Counted from the first letter of the stretch, positions 7,974 through 17,246 are shown. The stretch is 64,000 nucleotides of DNA from Mycobacterium colombiense (GCF_001953985.1 NZ_MBEI01000056.1:1-64000), one strand, 5' to 3'. Numbers and translations are program-made. The notes: generated from the sequence alone by a model not told the origin.

Positions 7974-8621
7974 ATGTCACGAGTGCGCGTGCACAACTTT
8001 TCGGTTTCCCTCGACGGCTTCGGTACGGGTATCGGCCAAAGCATGGATGCGCCGTTCGGGCACGCCGGCGGACGGCTACACGAGTGGTTTTTCGCGACGC
8101 GGACCTTCCGCGCAATGCACGGCGAGTCGGGCGGGGCCACCGGCGTCGACGACGCCTTGGCCAGCCAGTGGGCGCCGGGCATCGGCGCCGAAATCATGGG
8201 ACGCAACAAGTTCGGGCCACAGCGCGGACCATGGACCGGAAAAGAATGGAAAGGCTGGTGGGGCGAAGAGCCGCCCTTTCACACCCCGGTCTTCGTGCTC
8301 ACCCACCACCTCCGGCCCTCGATCGAGATGGAAGGTGGCACCACTTTCCACTTCATCGACGCAAGCCCCGTCGAATCCCTCCAGATTGCACGAAAAGCCG
8401 CTGGGAACAGCGATATTCGCCTCGGTGGGGGGCCGTCAAGCGTCCGCCAATTCCTTGCCGCGGACCTCGTCGACCATTTGCACATCGCGGTGGTGCCGAT
8501 CATCTTGGGGCGCGGGGAGCGGGTGTGGGAGGGGCTGGAGGGCCTCGAACAGCGCTTCGACACGGTGGAGTCGGTGAGCAGTCCCAGCGGCGTCGTGCAT
8601 CTGATCTTCACGCGCCGCTAG
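7974..8621 (+). CDS. Dihydrofolate reductase-like (RibD C-terminal) protein
   Basis: A 215-residue protein with AGGAGA eight bases before ATG 7974. It opens with RVRVHNFSVSLDGF, has EIMGRNKFGP in the middle and DIRLGGGPSSVRQFL plus DHLHIAVVPIILGRGERVW near the end, the usual motifs of the RibD C-terminal/DHFR-like reductase family. Members bind NADPH and reduce pterin- or pyrimidine-like substrates, but many are uncharacterised. It is not part of the M. tuberculosis order at this place (Rv0759c-Rv0760c), so it is an insertion or was lost in H37Rv. Confidence 0.8.
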   Translation: MSRVRVHNFSVSLDGFGTGIGQSMDAPFGHAGGRLHEWFFATRTFRAMHGESGGATGVDDALASQWAPGIGAEIMGRNKFGPQRGPWTGKEWKGWWGEEPPFHTPVFVLTHHLRPSIEMEGGTTFHFIDASPVESLQIARKAAGNSDIRLGGGPSSVRQFLAADLVDHLHIAVVPIILGRGERVWEGLEGLEQRFDTVESVSSPSGVVHLIFTRR

Positions 8622-8648
8622 CAAGATCGCCGTTGGTCGAGGGCCGAC

Positions 8649-9068
8649 TCAGTCCTCTTTGCCGAACTCCATCACGTCGAGGTTCCAGTACCCGCGCATG
8701 TTGGTGATCAGCCCGGCTTCGTTGACCTTGTAGGTGAACACACCGCGCACCTTGCTGGTGACTCCGCCTTCAAACCTGCTCTGCAGCACCAGAATATGAG
8801 CGATCTCGTCGGGCGAACTCGACGGGAAGGTCTCCTCGCACGTGATGGTCAGCTGGTTCTGCGCGATGTTGTTGTCGAAGAATTCGCCGACGGCCGCCTT
8901 GCCGCGCACCCCGGTTCCCTCGGGATTGGTGACGGACTTGCCGATCGGGTCCTCGATCACGACGTCGTCGGTCATCAGCGCGAGCCAGCCCTCGCGGTCC
9001 TTGCCCTGCGCGCAACGCCAGGACGATTGCGACGCCGTCAGTGCGGGGGTTTGGGCGGTTTGGGTCAT
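8649..9068 (-). CDS. SnoaL/ketosteroid-isomerase-fold protein (Rv0760c)
   Basis: A 139-residue protein beginning MTQTAQTPALTASQSSWRC, a close match in sequence and length to M. tuberculosis Rv0760c. This is a cone-shaped alpha+beta fold of the NTF2/steroid isomerase type; Rv0760c binds steroids but its natural reaction is unsettled. AGGAG lies eight bases before ATG 9068. The frame is open far upstream (to 9821), but only this part is the gene. It is the last gene of the long minus-strand cluster. Confidence 0.93.
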   Translation of the reverse strand: MTQTAQTPALTASQSSWRCAQGKDREGWLALMTDDVVIEDPIGKSVTNPEGTGVRGKAAVGEFFDNNIAQNQLTITCEETFPSSSPDEIAHILVLQSRFEGGVTSKVRGVFTYKVNEAGLITNMRGYWNLDVMEFGKED

Positions 9069-9085
9069 CGTTGTTTCTCCTGTCA

Positions 9086-11140
9086 CTAGATAGCGCACGC
9101 GGCGCGCGCGCCTTCCTCGGTGGCCTTGCGGATCAGGCCGAGCCCGGTGCAGTCGCCGGCGGCGTGCACCTCGGCGCCCGGCAGGGCGTCGACGATCGCA
9201 TCGAACAGGGCGGTGTCGGGCTCGACCGTGCCGGCCAGCACGACGCTGTCTGCGGCCAGCCGCCGGGTGGTTCCGCCCGCGGGGGTGAATTCCACCGCGT
9301 CGGCGATGATGCGTTCGGTGATCGCGCGGACGTGCACCGTGACGCCCAGCCGGTCGAGACGGTCCATGTGTTCGGTCTTGCGCTTGTTGCCCACTTCGGG
9401 AGCGATGTCGTTGCCGGCTTCGAGTATGGCCACCAATCGGCCCCGGCCGGCGAGGAATTCGGCCAACTCGAGGGCGACCAGGTCGCCGCCGACGATGACG
9501 ACGCGGCGTCCGATCGGCATCCAGGCCCGGCTGGCGAACCGGATCGCGGCGGGCCGCAACAGCCGCTGCGGCCAGCCGGACAACGCCGAGGCGCCGATGC
9601 GTTGCCAGGCCGGAGCGCCGGATTCCGCACGGCCACCGAGTAGATCGCGGAGCCCGGGCCCGGTGTGCACGTGCGCGCGATCGGCGCCGGGAATCGGGGG
9701 CACGACGACGCGGCCGCCGGTGGCCACCACCACGGCGTCCGGTGCGGACGCGACGACGTCGTGCACCGACGCCGCGTGGCCCAGTCGCACCTCGGTGCTG
9801 CCCGCCTTGAGCTCGTCGCACAGATAGCGCAGAAACGGCTGGTTCTCCGGGTGCAGCACCGAGGCCCAGCGCAACGCCCCGCCCAGCTGCGGGCCGCGCT
9901 CGAACAGCGTGACCTGGTGGCCACGCTCGGCGGCGACACGCGCGGCCTCCAGCCCCGCCGGTCCGCCGCCGATCACCACCACCCGTTTAGCGCGGCCGGT
10001 GCGGGCCGCGGACAGCTGACGTTCCTTACCGGTGCGCGGGTTGACCGCGCAGTCGACGGAGAAGCGCTGTTCCATTGCGTCGATGCAGTTTTCGCACGAG
10101 ATGCATCTACGGACCCGATGCGCCTCGCCGGATGCGATCTTGCGCGGCAGGTCGGGGTCGGCCAGCAGCGGACGGCCCATGGCGATGAAGTCCGCCCGGC
10201 CGTCGGCCAGGATCCGTTCGGCCCTGGCCGGGTCGTGGATGCGGCCGACGGCGATCACCGGCACATCGACCACCTGCTTGACCGCGGCCGCGGCGCCGAC
10301 GTTGAGTTCGTCGCCGTCGTCGGCGCCGTTGACCATGCCGGTGACCAGCCGATCGATCACCCCGCCGCTGACGTGGAAGGCGTCGACGCCGGCGGCGACG
10401 AGCTCGGGTGCCAGCCGGGCGGTTTCGTAGATGGCCCGGCCGCCGGCGACGCGCTCGTATCCGGAGATGCGCAGCGTGATCGGCAGCGCATCACCGATCT
10501 CGGAGCGGATCGCGGCCAGCGCCTCGATCACCACCCGCACCCGGCCGCGCGCCGAGTCGCCGCGATAGTCGTCGGTGCGCCGATTGCGTTGCGGGGCAAG
10601 GAAGGAGCCCAGCAGCATGTAGCCGTGCGCGGCGTGCAGCTCGATGCCGTCGTAGCCGGCCTCGACGGCACGCCGGGCCGCGGCCTTGAACAGGTCGAAC
10701 ACCTCGGTCAGCTGCTGCGCGCTGATCTCGGCCGACGGCCGCCCGGTGAGGTAGGAGGGAATCACGGAGGGCCCCAACGATTCGACGCCGAAGATCTCCG
10801 GCCCCAGGCCGTCGGGCCCGGCATGCACGATCTGCGGCTGGATCTTGGCCCCGTGCTCGTGCACCGCCTCCACCAGCGCCCGGTGCGCGCTCACGGCGTC
10901 GTCGGTGGCCAGGTGCAGGCCGCCCGGAGTCTCTGGGTGATGGTGGTCAACCCCGGTGGCGCCCAACGTGATCAGCCCGACGCCGCCGCGCGCGCGTGCC
11001 GCGAAGTAGTCGCGGGTGCGCTCCGACGGCAGCCCGTCCGGCGTGCCGTACATCGTCTCCATCGGAGACATGACCAGGCGGTTGCGCACGCTCATGGCGC
11101 CGATGCGTCCCGGCGCCATGAGGTGGCCGAAGCCGGTCAC
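9086..11140 (-). CDS. OYE/FadH-type FMN-FeS-FAD oxidoreductase
   Basis: A 684-residue multidomain flavoprotein. Residues 1-350 form an old-yellow-enzyme TIM barrel (NRLVMSPMETMYG at the start, GYDGIELHAAHGYML with the catalytic His pair, FIAMGRPLLADPDLP). An iron-sulfur motif C-x2-C-x2-C-x11-C (CISCENCID...DCAVNP) follows. Residues of about 385-684 form a FAD/NAD(P) module (VVVIGGGPAGLEAARVA, a second dinucleotide site VVIVGGDLVALELAEF and HAAGDCTG). This is the plan of 2,4-dienoyl-CoA reductase and related enoate reductases, which reduce activated C=C bonds. It lies 24 bases after adhB and 17 before the Rv0760c orthologue; H37Rv lacks it here. The substrate is unknown. Confidence 0.88.
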   Translation of the reverse strand: MTGFGHLMAPGRIGAMSVRNRLVMSPMETMYGTPDGLPSERTRDYFAARARGGVGLITLGATGVDHHHPETPGGLHLATDDAVSAHRALVEAVHEHGAKIQPQIVHAGPDGLGPEIFGVESLGPSVIPSYLTGRPSAEISAQQLTEVFDLFKAAARRAVEAGYDGIELHAAHGYMLLGSFLAPQRNRRTDDYRGDSARGRVRVVIEALAAIRSEIGDALPITLRISGYERVAGGRAIYETARLAPELVAAGVDAFHVSGGVIDRLVTGMVNGADDGDELNVGAAAAVKQVVDVPVIAVGRIHDPARAERILADGRADFIAMGRPLLADPDLPRKIASGEAHRVRRCISCENCIDAMEQRFSVDCAVNPRTGKERQLSAARTGRAKRVVVIGGGPAGLEAARVAAERGHQVTLFERGPQLGGALRWASVLHPENQPFLRYLCDELKAGSTEVRLGHAASVHDVVASAPDAVVVATGGRVVVPPIPGADRAHVHTGPGLRDLLGGRAESGAPAWQRIGASALSGWPQRLLRPAAIRFASRAWMPIGRRVVIVGGDLVALELAEFLAGRGRLVAILEAGNDIAPEVGNKRKTEHMDRLDRLGVTVHVRAITERIIADAVEFTPAGGTTRRLAADSVVLAGTVEPDTALFDAIVDALPGAEVHAAGDCTGLGLIRKATEEGARAACAI

Positions 11141-11164
11141 TGAGCGGACGCGGCTGATAAGTGG

Positions 11165-12292
11165 TTACCGGTCGGCGTCGGTGAACCGGATGACGCCGCG
11201 AATGTTCTTGCCGTCCAGCATGTCCTGGTAGCCGTCGTTGATCTGCTCCAGCTTGTACTGGCGGGTGATCATGTCGTCCAGGTTCAGCTTGCCGGCCTTG
11301 TACATCGACAGCAGCTGCGGGATGTCGTACTGCGGGTTGCCGCCACCGAAGATGGTGCCCTGCAGGTTCTTCTGCATCAGGGTCAGCATCGCCAGGTTCA
11401 GGTTGACGTTGGTGTCCAGGAGGCTACCGATGGCGGTCAACACGCAGGTGCCGCCCTTCTGGGTGATGTTCAGGTAGTTGTCGACGTCGGCGCCCTGCAG
11501 CTCGCCCACGGTGACCACGACCTTGTGGGCCATCAGGCCGTAGGTGACCTCGGCCATGCCCGCCATCGCGGCCATGATGTCGGGGTAGACATGGGTGGCG
11601 CCGAACTTGAGCGCCTGGTCGCGCTTCCACTCGACCGGGTCGATCGCGAAGATGTAGCGGGCGCCGGCGTTGACGGCTCCCTGCAGTGCTGCCATGCCGA
11701 CCCCGCCGACGCCGACGATGGCGACGTCCTGGCCCGGGCGGATGTCAGCGGTGCGGACCGACGAACCGTAGCCGGTGGTGACGCCGCAGCCGACCAGGGC
11801 GGCGACCTCGAACGGGACGGACGGGTCGATCTTCACCACCGAGCTGCGGTGCACGACCATGTACGGGGAGAACGTGCCCAGCAGCGTCATCGGGTAGACG
11901 TTCTGGCCCTTGGCCTGGATGCGGAAGGTGCCGTCGGACACCGCGGCGCCGCCGAGCAGGCCGGCGCCCAGGTCGCACAGGTTGCGCATGCCCGCCTGAC
12001 AGGTCGGACACTGCCCACACGACGGGATGAACGACAGCACCACGTGGTCACCGGGGGCGATGTCTTCCACGCCCGGACCGACCTCGGTGACGATGCCCGC
12101 GCCCTCGTGGCCGCCCAGCACCGGGAATCCGGCCATCGGGATGCCCCCGGTGACCAGGTGATGGTCGGAGTGGCACATGCCCGCCGCTTCCATCTGGATC
12201 TTGACCTCATGGGCTTGCGGGTCGCCGATCTCGATTTCCTCGATAGACCAGGGCTGGTTGAACTCCCAGATCAGTGCGCCTTTTGTCTTCAC
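11165..12292 (-). CDS. adhB: Zinc-type alcohol dehydrogenase AdhB
   Basis: A 375-residue class III-like medium-chain dehydrogenase, close to Rv0761c along its length. Catalytic zinc ligands lie in GMCHSDHH and GGHEGAGIV. The structural zinc loop is C-x2-C-x2-C-x7-C (CGQCPTCQAGMRNLC). The Rossmann motif is VGVGGVGMAALQG. Rv0761c belongs, as far as I recall, to the NDMA-dependent (Rxyl_3153-type) alcohol dehydrogenases, whose cofactor recycling is linked to mycofactocin; that link is family knowledge, not visible here. It lies between the Rv0762c orthologue and the OYE-type enzyme on the same strand. Confidence 0.94.
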   Translation of the reverse strand: MKTKGALIWEFNQPWSIEEIEIGDPQAHEVKIQMEAAGMCHSDHHLVTGGIPMAGFPVLGGHEGAGIVTEVGPGVEDIAPGDHVVLSFIPSCGQCPTCQAGMRNLCDLGAGLLGGAAVSDGTFRIQAKGQNVYPMTLLGTFSPYMVVHRSSVVKIDPSVPFEVAALVGCGVTTGYGSSVRTADIRPGQDVAIVGVGGVGMAALQGAVNAGARYIFAIDPVEWKRDQALKFGATHVYPDIMAAMAGMAEVTYGLMAHKVVVTVGELQGADVDNYLNITQKGGTCVLTAIGSLLDTNVNLNLAMLTLMQKNLQGTIFGGGNPQYDIPQLLSMYKAGKLNLDDMITRQYKLEQINDGYQDMLDGKNIRGVIRFTDADR

Positions 12293-12366
12293 GATGGTCC
12301 TGACCCCATTTCGCCTTTGAATCGATCAGCGCTGACCGGCCCCTTCATGCCGGCCAGCTAGGTGAC

Positions 12367-12383
12367 GGGTGCCACAGGCACCC
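12367..12383 (-). terminator. Short perfect hairpin upstream of adhB
   Basis: Arms GGGTGCC/GGCACCC (7 bp) surround a three-base loop in the 146-base gap between the Rv0762c orthologue and adhB. There is no U-tract. It could end transcripts from the cyp51 part of the cluster or partly separate adhB expression from it. Confidence 0.4.
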
Positions 12384-12438
12384 TTGTCGCGTCAGCATAG
12401 CGCGTGCAACAAATCAAATGCTTGGTTGGCTCCCGCTG

Positions 12439-12984
12439 TCACCAGATGGGGACGGGGGCCTCGCCAAGCGGGTAGTAACCGGGCAGCTTTTCGCCGGCGA
12501 TGCTGCGCTCGATCCGCCTCTGCATGCCCTCGCTCAGGTCGCCGGACTCGATGAGCTTGCCGAACATGTACGCGACGTGGCCGAAGTCAAAGAAGTCGCG
12601 CTGCCACTCGATCTGCTGGTCGCCGTTGAGCCGGAACCAGCTGCCGCCGATGCCGTAGATCTCGTCCTGAGTGCCGTCGGTCTTGTTGACGATCTGCTTC
12701 CAGAAGCCGACGATCTCGCCCTGCTTCTCGTCGATGAGCACCTTCTGGTACTCGTACACCCAATTCTCCAGGCCCTCCATCTCCAGGCCCAGGGCGACGT
12801 CGCGGATTTCGTCGACGCCGACGCACATCACGTCTTCCTTCGGGCCGATGTTCCAGCCGTAGGTGGCGTCTTGGGTGTAGAAGTCCGCCAACGGTCGCCA
12901 GTCGCCGGCCTGCTCGCAGTCCTTGTTGGCCTGCAGCCAGCGGTCGACCCATGCCTCGAGATCTTCGCGGGAGTGTGACGCCAT
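12439..12984 (-). CDS. SnoaL-like domain protein (Rv0762c)
   Basis: A 181-residue protein (MASHSREDLEAWVDRWLQAN...) matching Rv0762c in length and sequence. The pattern of aromatic and acidic residues (DFYTQDATYGWNIG, GIGGSWFRLNGD, QRDFFDFGHV) fits the NTF2/SnoaL fold, often a binding or isomerase scaffold. It starts six bases after the ferredoxin stop, so translation is likely coupled. The open frame continues upstream, but the Met at 12984 matches the family start. The role in the cyp51 cluster is unknown. Confidence 0.9.
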   Translation of the reverse strand: MASHSREDLEAWVDRWLQANKDCEQAGDWRPLADFYTQDATYGWNIGPKEDVMCVGVDEIRDVALGLEMEGLENWVYEYQKVLIDEKQGEIVGFWKQIVNKTDGTQDEIYGIGGSWFRLNGDQQIEWQRDFFDFGHVAYMFGKLIESGDLSEGMQRRIERSIAGEKLPGYYPLGEAPVPIW

Positions 12985-12989
12985 TGTCC

Positions 12990-13208
<219 letters not shown>

Positions 13209-14564
13209 TTACCCGCTGCGCTTGCGGTAGCGGACCTTGGCCGGCCGGGCCAGCTGCACGACCATCTTGGAGTGGTCGTTGTGATAGCTGTCCGCAGGCT
13301 GCGCCATCTCGAACTCGTACTCGCGCAACAGGACAGAGAAGATCGCCTTGATCTGCATCTGCGCGAACGCGGCGCCGACGCAGCGGTGCCGGCCCGCGCC
13401 GAACGGAATCCAGGTCCACCGGTTGACGATGTCGGCCTGCTCGGGCTTGTTGTAGCGGTCCGGTTTGAACGCATCCGGGTCGGGAAAGTCCTCGGGAATC
13501 CGGTTTGAGATCGCCGGGGACGCCGCGACGAAATCACCGGCGTGGATCGGGAAGCCCTCGACCTCGAACTCGCCCTGGGCCACCCGCATCAGGATGATCA
13601 GCGGCGGGTGCAGCCGCAGTGTCTCCTTGACCACGTTGTCCAACTTCGGAATCGACCGCAGCGCATGGAAACTCACCTCCTGGCCGTCGGCGTAGAGCTC
13701 CTCGAGCTCGGCCAGCACCTCGGCGTACACGTCGGGGTGGCGGATCAACTCGATCAGGGTCCACGCCGAGGTGCCCGAACTGGTGTGGTGCCCGGCGAAC
13801 ATCAGCGAGATGAACATCCCGGTGACCTCGTCGGCCGAGAAGCGGGGCTGGCCGTCGTCGTCCTTGATCGACACGAGCACGTCGAGCATGTCGCGGTCGC
13901 TCTTGTCCTTCGGCGGGTTGGCCAGCCGCTGGTTCATGATTTCCTGCACTAGCGCAACGAGTTTGACGCGGGCCTCGTCGCGGCGCCGAAAGCTCTCGAT
14001 GGGCAGGTAGGGGTCGACGTAACACAGCGGGTCGGTGCCTCGTTCCAGCTCGTGGTAGTACTCCGCGAACCGGTGGTCGAGCTGGTTGCGGAATTTCACG
14101 CCGATCAGGCAGGCGGTCGAGGTGTAGATGGTCAACTCGGAGAAGAAGTCGAGCAGCTCGATCTCGCCCTCGTCGCCCCAGTCGGCGATCATCCCCTTCA
14201 CTTGAGCCTCGATGGTCGCGGCGTGGCCCTTCATCTGCTCGCCGCGCAGCGCCGAGTTGTGCAGCATTTCCTTGCGCCGCTCCGGGCTGGCGTCGAACAC
14301 CACACCCTTGCCGAAGATCGGCGCCATGAACGGGTACGCCGCGGCCTGGTCGAGGTCTTCGTCGGCGGACCGGAAGAAGAATTCGTTGGCACCCGCGCCG
14401 GACAGCAGGATGACGTGCTTGTCGACCAGCTGGAACCAGCCGACGTCGCCGCACTCGTCGCGGACGCGCTTCATCAAACCGATTGGGTCGGTGCGGAATT
14501 CCTCGAGGTGGCCGTGCTCTTCTTCGCCGCCGGAAACCCGCGGCACGGTGGCAGTTGTCGTCAT
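13209..14564 (-). CDS. cyp51: Sterol 14-alpha-demethylase CYP51
   Basis: A 451-residue P450, very close to Rv0764c. The I-helix reads MFAGHHTSSGTSAW (His replacing the usual Glu/Asp of the acid-alcohol pair, a CYP51 hallmark), K-helix ETLRLHPP, heme loop FGAGRHRCVGAAF with Cys395. It catalyses oxidative removal of the 14-alpha methyl of lanosterol-type sterols; its native role in mycobacteria is unsettled, and azoles bind it. ATG 14564 overlaps the stop of the upstream SDR (ATGA). The open frame to 14744 is not coding for CYP51. Confidence 0.97.
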   Translation of the reverse strand: MTTTATVPRVSGGEEEHGHLEEFRTDPIGLMKRVRDECGDVGWFQLVDKHVILLSGAGANEFFFRSADEDLDQAAAYPFMAPIFGKGVVFDASPERRKEMLHNSALRGEQMKGHAATIEAQVKGMIADWGDEGEIELLDFFSELTIYTSTACLIGVKFRNQLDHRFAEYYHELERGTDPLCYVDPYLPIESFRRRDEARVKLVALVQEIMNQRLANPPKDKSDRDMLDVLVSIKDDDGQPRFSADEVTGMFISLMFAGHHTSSGTSAWTLIELIRHPDVYAEVLAELEELYADGQEVSFHALRSIPKLDNVVKETLRLHPPLIILMRVAQGEFEVEGFPIHAGDFVAASPAISNRIPEDFPDPDAFKPDRYNKPEQADIVNRWTWIPFGAGRHRCVGAAFAQMQIKAIFSVLLREYEFEMAQPADSYHNDHSKMVVQLARPAKVRYRKRSG

Positions 14565-15385
14565 GACGGCATCCCCTCTTCGCCGAGCGCGAGTTTCTGG
14601 CGATCTTTGTTGTCGGCCAACGGGGCTTCGGGCTGAAGCTCCATGTTCGCGATGAAGCCACCGCGGGGTGTCTCGGCGACGAAGGTGATGGCGCGTCCCA
14701 AATCCGCCGCGCGCAGGAAGTAGTCGTGGCGCGCCTGGCCCCACTTGGCCCAGTCCTCCAGTGCGGGTCCGATCTTCTCGGCCGGCAGGCTCCAGCCCAT
14801 CGACGTCTTCGTCGGGCCGGGATGCACGATCGAGGCCCGCACGCCGGTGCCCTCGAGTTCCATCTGGAAGTTGGTGACCATCGCGACGAGCGCGGCCTTG
14901 GCCGCGCCGTAGGCGCCCATGTGCGGTCGCTGGCGCAGGGCCACATCGGAACCCACGAAGATCAGGTCGCCGCGTTGCCGGTCGAGCATGCCGGGCAGCA
15001 CCGCGGTGGCCAGCCGGTTGGCGCCGACCAGATGGATCTGCAGCTGCGACTCGAACTCGTCGGTGGTGATCTCGGCGAGCTTGCCGAAGTAGGTGTCGCC
15101 GGCGCCGGCGACCAGCACCTCGATGTCACCGAGCGCCTCGGTCGACTGTGCGACAAAGGATTTCACCGAGTTCGGGTCGGTGACGTCCAGGTGGAATCCG
15201 ACGGCCTCGCCGCCGTTCGCGTTGATCTTGCCGACGATGTCGTCGAGCTTCTCGACCCGGCGCGCGCCCAGGGCGACCGGGAAACCGTGCGCCGCGAGTT
15301 CGATGGCGGTTGCCTCTCCGATGCCGGAGGACGCACCGGCCACGATGGCGGGCCGGCGTTCGGGCAAGGGTTCAAACCGGGGCAT
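14561..15385 (-). CDS. Short-chain dehydrogenase/reductase (Rv0765c)
   Basis: A 274-residue SDR. The NAD(P) motif is VAGASSGIGEA, LDVTDPNS gives the adenine-site Asp, the active site has VGSDVALRQRPHMGAYGAAKAAL (Ser, Tyr-x3-Lys), and HPGPTKTSM follows. It matches Rv0765c. Coupled by ATGA to cyp51 and adjoining cyp123, it probably oxidises or reduces a product of one of the P450s; the substrate is unknown. Confidence 0.92.
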   Translation of the reverse strand: MPRFEPLPERRPAIVAGASSGIGEATAIELAAHGFPVALGARRVEKLDDIVGKINANGGEAVGFHLDVTDPNSVKSFVAQSTEALGDIEVLVAGAGDTYFGKLAEITTDEFESQLQIHLVGANRLATAVLPGMLDRQRGDLIFVGSDVALRQRPHMGAYGAAKAALVAMVTNFQMELEGTGVRASIVHPGPTKTSMGWSLPAEKIGPALEDWAKWGQARHDYFLRAADLGRAITFVAETPRGGFIANMELQPEAPLADNKDRQKLALGEEGMPS

Positions 15386-16603
15386 TCAGCGGACCTCCAC
15401 GCTCATTGGTAGGTGAGCGAATCCGCGGACATTGCTCGAGTGGACGCGGACGGCGTTGGCCTCGTCCACCTCGTAGCCGCGGATTCGCTTGAACAACTCG
15501 GTGAGCGCGACCCGGGCTTCCATCCGCGCCAGATGCGCGCCCAGGCAGAAGTGTGCGCCGCTACCGAAACTCAATAGTTTGGGCCCGATTTCGCGCCCGA
15601 TCAGGTAGTCGTCGGGGTTGTCGAAGACCCGCTCGTCGCGATGCCCGGACCCGGGCAACAGCAGCAGGACATCGCCCTCGGGAATGGTGGTGTCGTAGAG
15701 GGTGAGCTCGCCGGAAACGGTGCGGGCCAGGATCTGGCTGGAGGTGTCGTAGCGCAGGGTCTCCTCGACCCACAGCGGCACCCGCGACAGGTCCTCGTAG
15801 ACCGGCGTCAGCTGGTCCGGATTCTTGTGACCCCAAAACGCGGCATTGGCAAGCAGTTTGGTGGTGGTCTCGTTGCCGGCGATCACCATCAGGAACATGA
15901 ACCCGAGCACCTCGTCGTCGGTGAGCCGGTCACCGTCGATCTCGGCCTCCAGCAACGCCGAGGTCAGATCGTCGGTCGGCTTCTCGCGCCGCTCGGCCAC
16001 CATGCCCTGGTAGTAGACGATCAGGTTGAGGGAGGCTTCCACCGCTTCGGGCGGCACGTCGGTGACGCCCTCCTCGCGGTGCATCACCCCGTCGGCCCAG
16101 GCCCGCACCCGATCCCGATCCGGCTCGGGGACGCCCATCAACTCGGAGATGACGTCCATCGGTAGCTTGCCGGCGAACTCGTCGATGTAGTCGACCGCAC
16201 CGTCTTTGGCCTTCGCCAGCATCGTGTCGAGATGCTGGGTCGCGATCTCGGTAACCCGGGGCTCGAGTTCGCGAATACGGCGCGGGGTGAAGCCTTTTGA
16301 GACCAGCGTCCGCAGTCGCAGGTGGGCGGGATCGTCCATCGCCAGGAACGACATCGTCTTGCTGGCGTGCGGGCCTCGCGACGCCGGGTCCAGCGAGACG
16401 CCGTACTTGTTGGAAAGCGTTGTGCTGTTGCGGAATCCCTGCAGCACATCCTGGTGCCGCGACAGCGCCCAGAACTTCAGCTCGTCATTGCGATACAGCG
16501 GGGCCTCGTCGCGCAGCCGCTTGTAGTAGGGGTACGGATCTTCGTGGAAGTCGTAGTCGTAGGGATCGAGGACCAGCTCGTGGTCGCCCACATGGACGGT
16601 CAT
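15386..16603 (-). CDS. cyp123: Cytochrome P450 CYP123
   Basis: A 405-residue soluble P450 matching Rv0766c. I-helix LMVIAGNETTTKL, K-helix EETLRYD, heme loop FGSGAHFCLGAHLAR with Cys353. Its stop adjoins the SDR start and its ATG adjoins the stop of the upstream TetR gene, so the three genes form one tightly packed transcript. The physiological substrate is unknown; the neighbouring ferredoxin is the likely electron donor. Confidence 0.95.
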   Translation of the reverse strand: MTVHVGDHELVLDPYDYDFHEDPYPYYKRLRDEAPLYRNDELKFWALSRHQDVLQGFRNSTTLSNKYGVSLDPASRGPHASKTMSFLAMDDPAHLRLRTLVSKGFTPRRIRELEPRVTEIATQHLDTMLAKAKDGAVDYIDEFAGKLPMDVISELMGVPEPDRDRVRAWADGVMHREEGVTDVPPEAVEASLNLIVYYQGMVAERREKPTDDLTSALLEAEIDGDRLTDDEVLGFMFLMVIAGNETTTKLLANAAFWGHKNPDQLTPVYEDLSRVPLWVEETLRYDTSSQILARTVSGELTLYDTTIPEGDVLLLLPGSGHRDERVFDNPDDYLIGREIGPKLLSFGSGAHFCLGAHLARMEARVALTELFKRIRGYEVDEANAVRVHSSNVRGFAHLPMSVEVR

Positions 16604-17239
16604 CTAAGTTCTTGTCTCCTCGCTTGTGTTCCCTGGGCCGGGCAGGATCAGGTTCACTACGTAGGCCAATTGGTCGGCGATCTGGTGATAGGTGAACTGG
16701 CCACTGGCGGCCTGCACCAATGCACCGAAGAACATCATCTCCAGCGCGGCCACCGTGTTGGGGTCGGCGCCGGGCCCGATCGCCGTCGCGATGCGCCGGT
16801 GGATTTCCGCCCCGATGCGGTCGCGCACGGCACCCACCGCCGGATCGGTGCCACCGCCGAGCAGCGCCGTCGTGCACGCGGCGCCAACCTCCGGCTCGTC
16901 CGCGACCACCAGCGCCAGGTGACGTAACACCTTGTCCACCCGGACCGGCATCGGGTCGTTGACGTCGGTGAAGAACGGAACCTGCCGCACCAAGTCCAAG
17001 TAGACCTCGGCGATCAGGTGGTTCTTCGACGAGAAGTAGGTGTACGCGGTGGCCGGGGCGACTTTGGCGCGGGCGGCGACCGCGCGCACGGTCAGGTCGG
17101 CGTACGACTTCTCTCGCAAGGTCTCGATGCCGGCCACCAGCACCTTGCGGAAGGTCTCCTCCTGGCGACGGTTCCGTGCCGGCTGACCGGTCTGGCGGTC
17201 GTCGTCGGATGTCATCGTCACCAGTGCGTCGCTGGACAC
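16604..17239 (-). CDS. TetR-family regulator (Rv0767c)
   Basis: A 211-residue protein from GTG 17239 (203 from ATG 17215; the start is uncertain). The N-terminal HTH reads LTVRAVAARAKVAPATAYTYFSSKNHLIAEV; the C-terminal ligand domain has no obvious signature. It is first in the cyp123-cyp51 cluster and divergent from aldA, so it probably controls both. A palindrome lies over the GTG start region. Confidence 0.9.
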   Translation of the reverse strand: MSSDALVTMTSDDDRQTGQPARNRRQEETFRKVLVAGIETLREKSYADLTVRAVAARAKVAPATAYTYFSSKNHLIAEVYLDLVRQVPFFTDVNDPMPVRVDKVLRHLALVVADEPEVGAACTTALLGGGTDPAVGAVRDRIGAEIHRRIATAIGPGADPNTVAALEMMFFGALVQAASGQFTYHQIADQLAYVVNLILPGPGNTSEETRT

Positions 17240-17246
17240 ATGTCCA
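17233..17246. promoter_or_regulatory. Candidate Rv0767c operator
   Basis: Inverted repeat TGGACA-CA-TGTCCA between the TetR gene and aldA, overlapping the upstream start choice of the TetR. A second short palindrome (AATGGCCATT) lies at 17300-17309. Autoregulation is inferred from position. Confidence 0.4.

Noticed and set aside
9069..9821. Upstream extension of the Rv0760c-like frame (250 codons)
   Set aside because: It overlaps the OYE gene in another frame, and the family start is ATG 9068 with a good ribosome site.
9665..11143. 492-codon plus-strand frame opposite the OYE-type gene
   Set aside because: Composition of an antisense GC shadow; the minus-strand frame has clear catalytic motifs.
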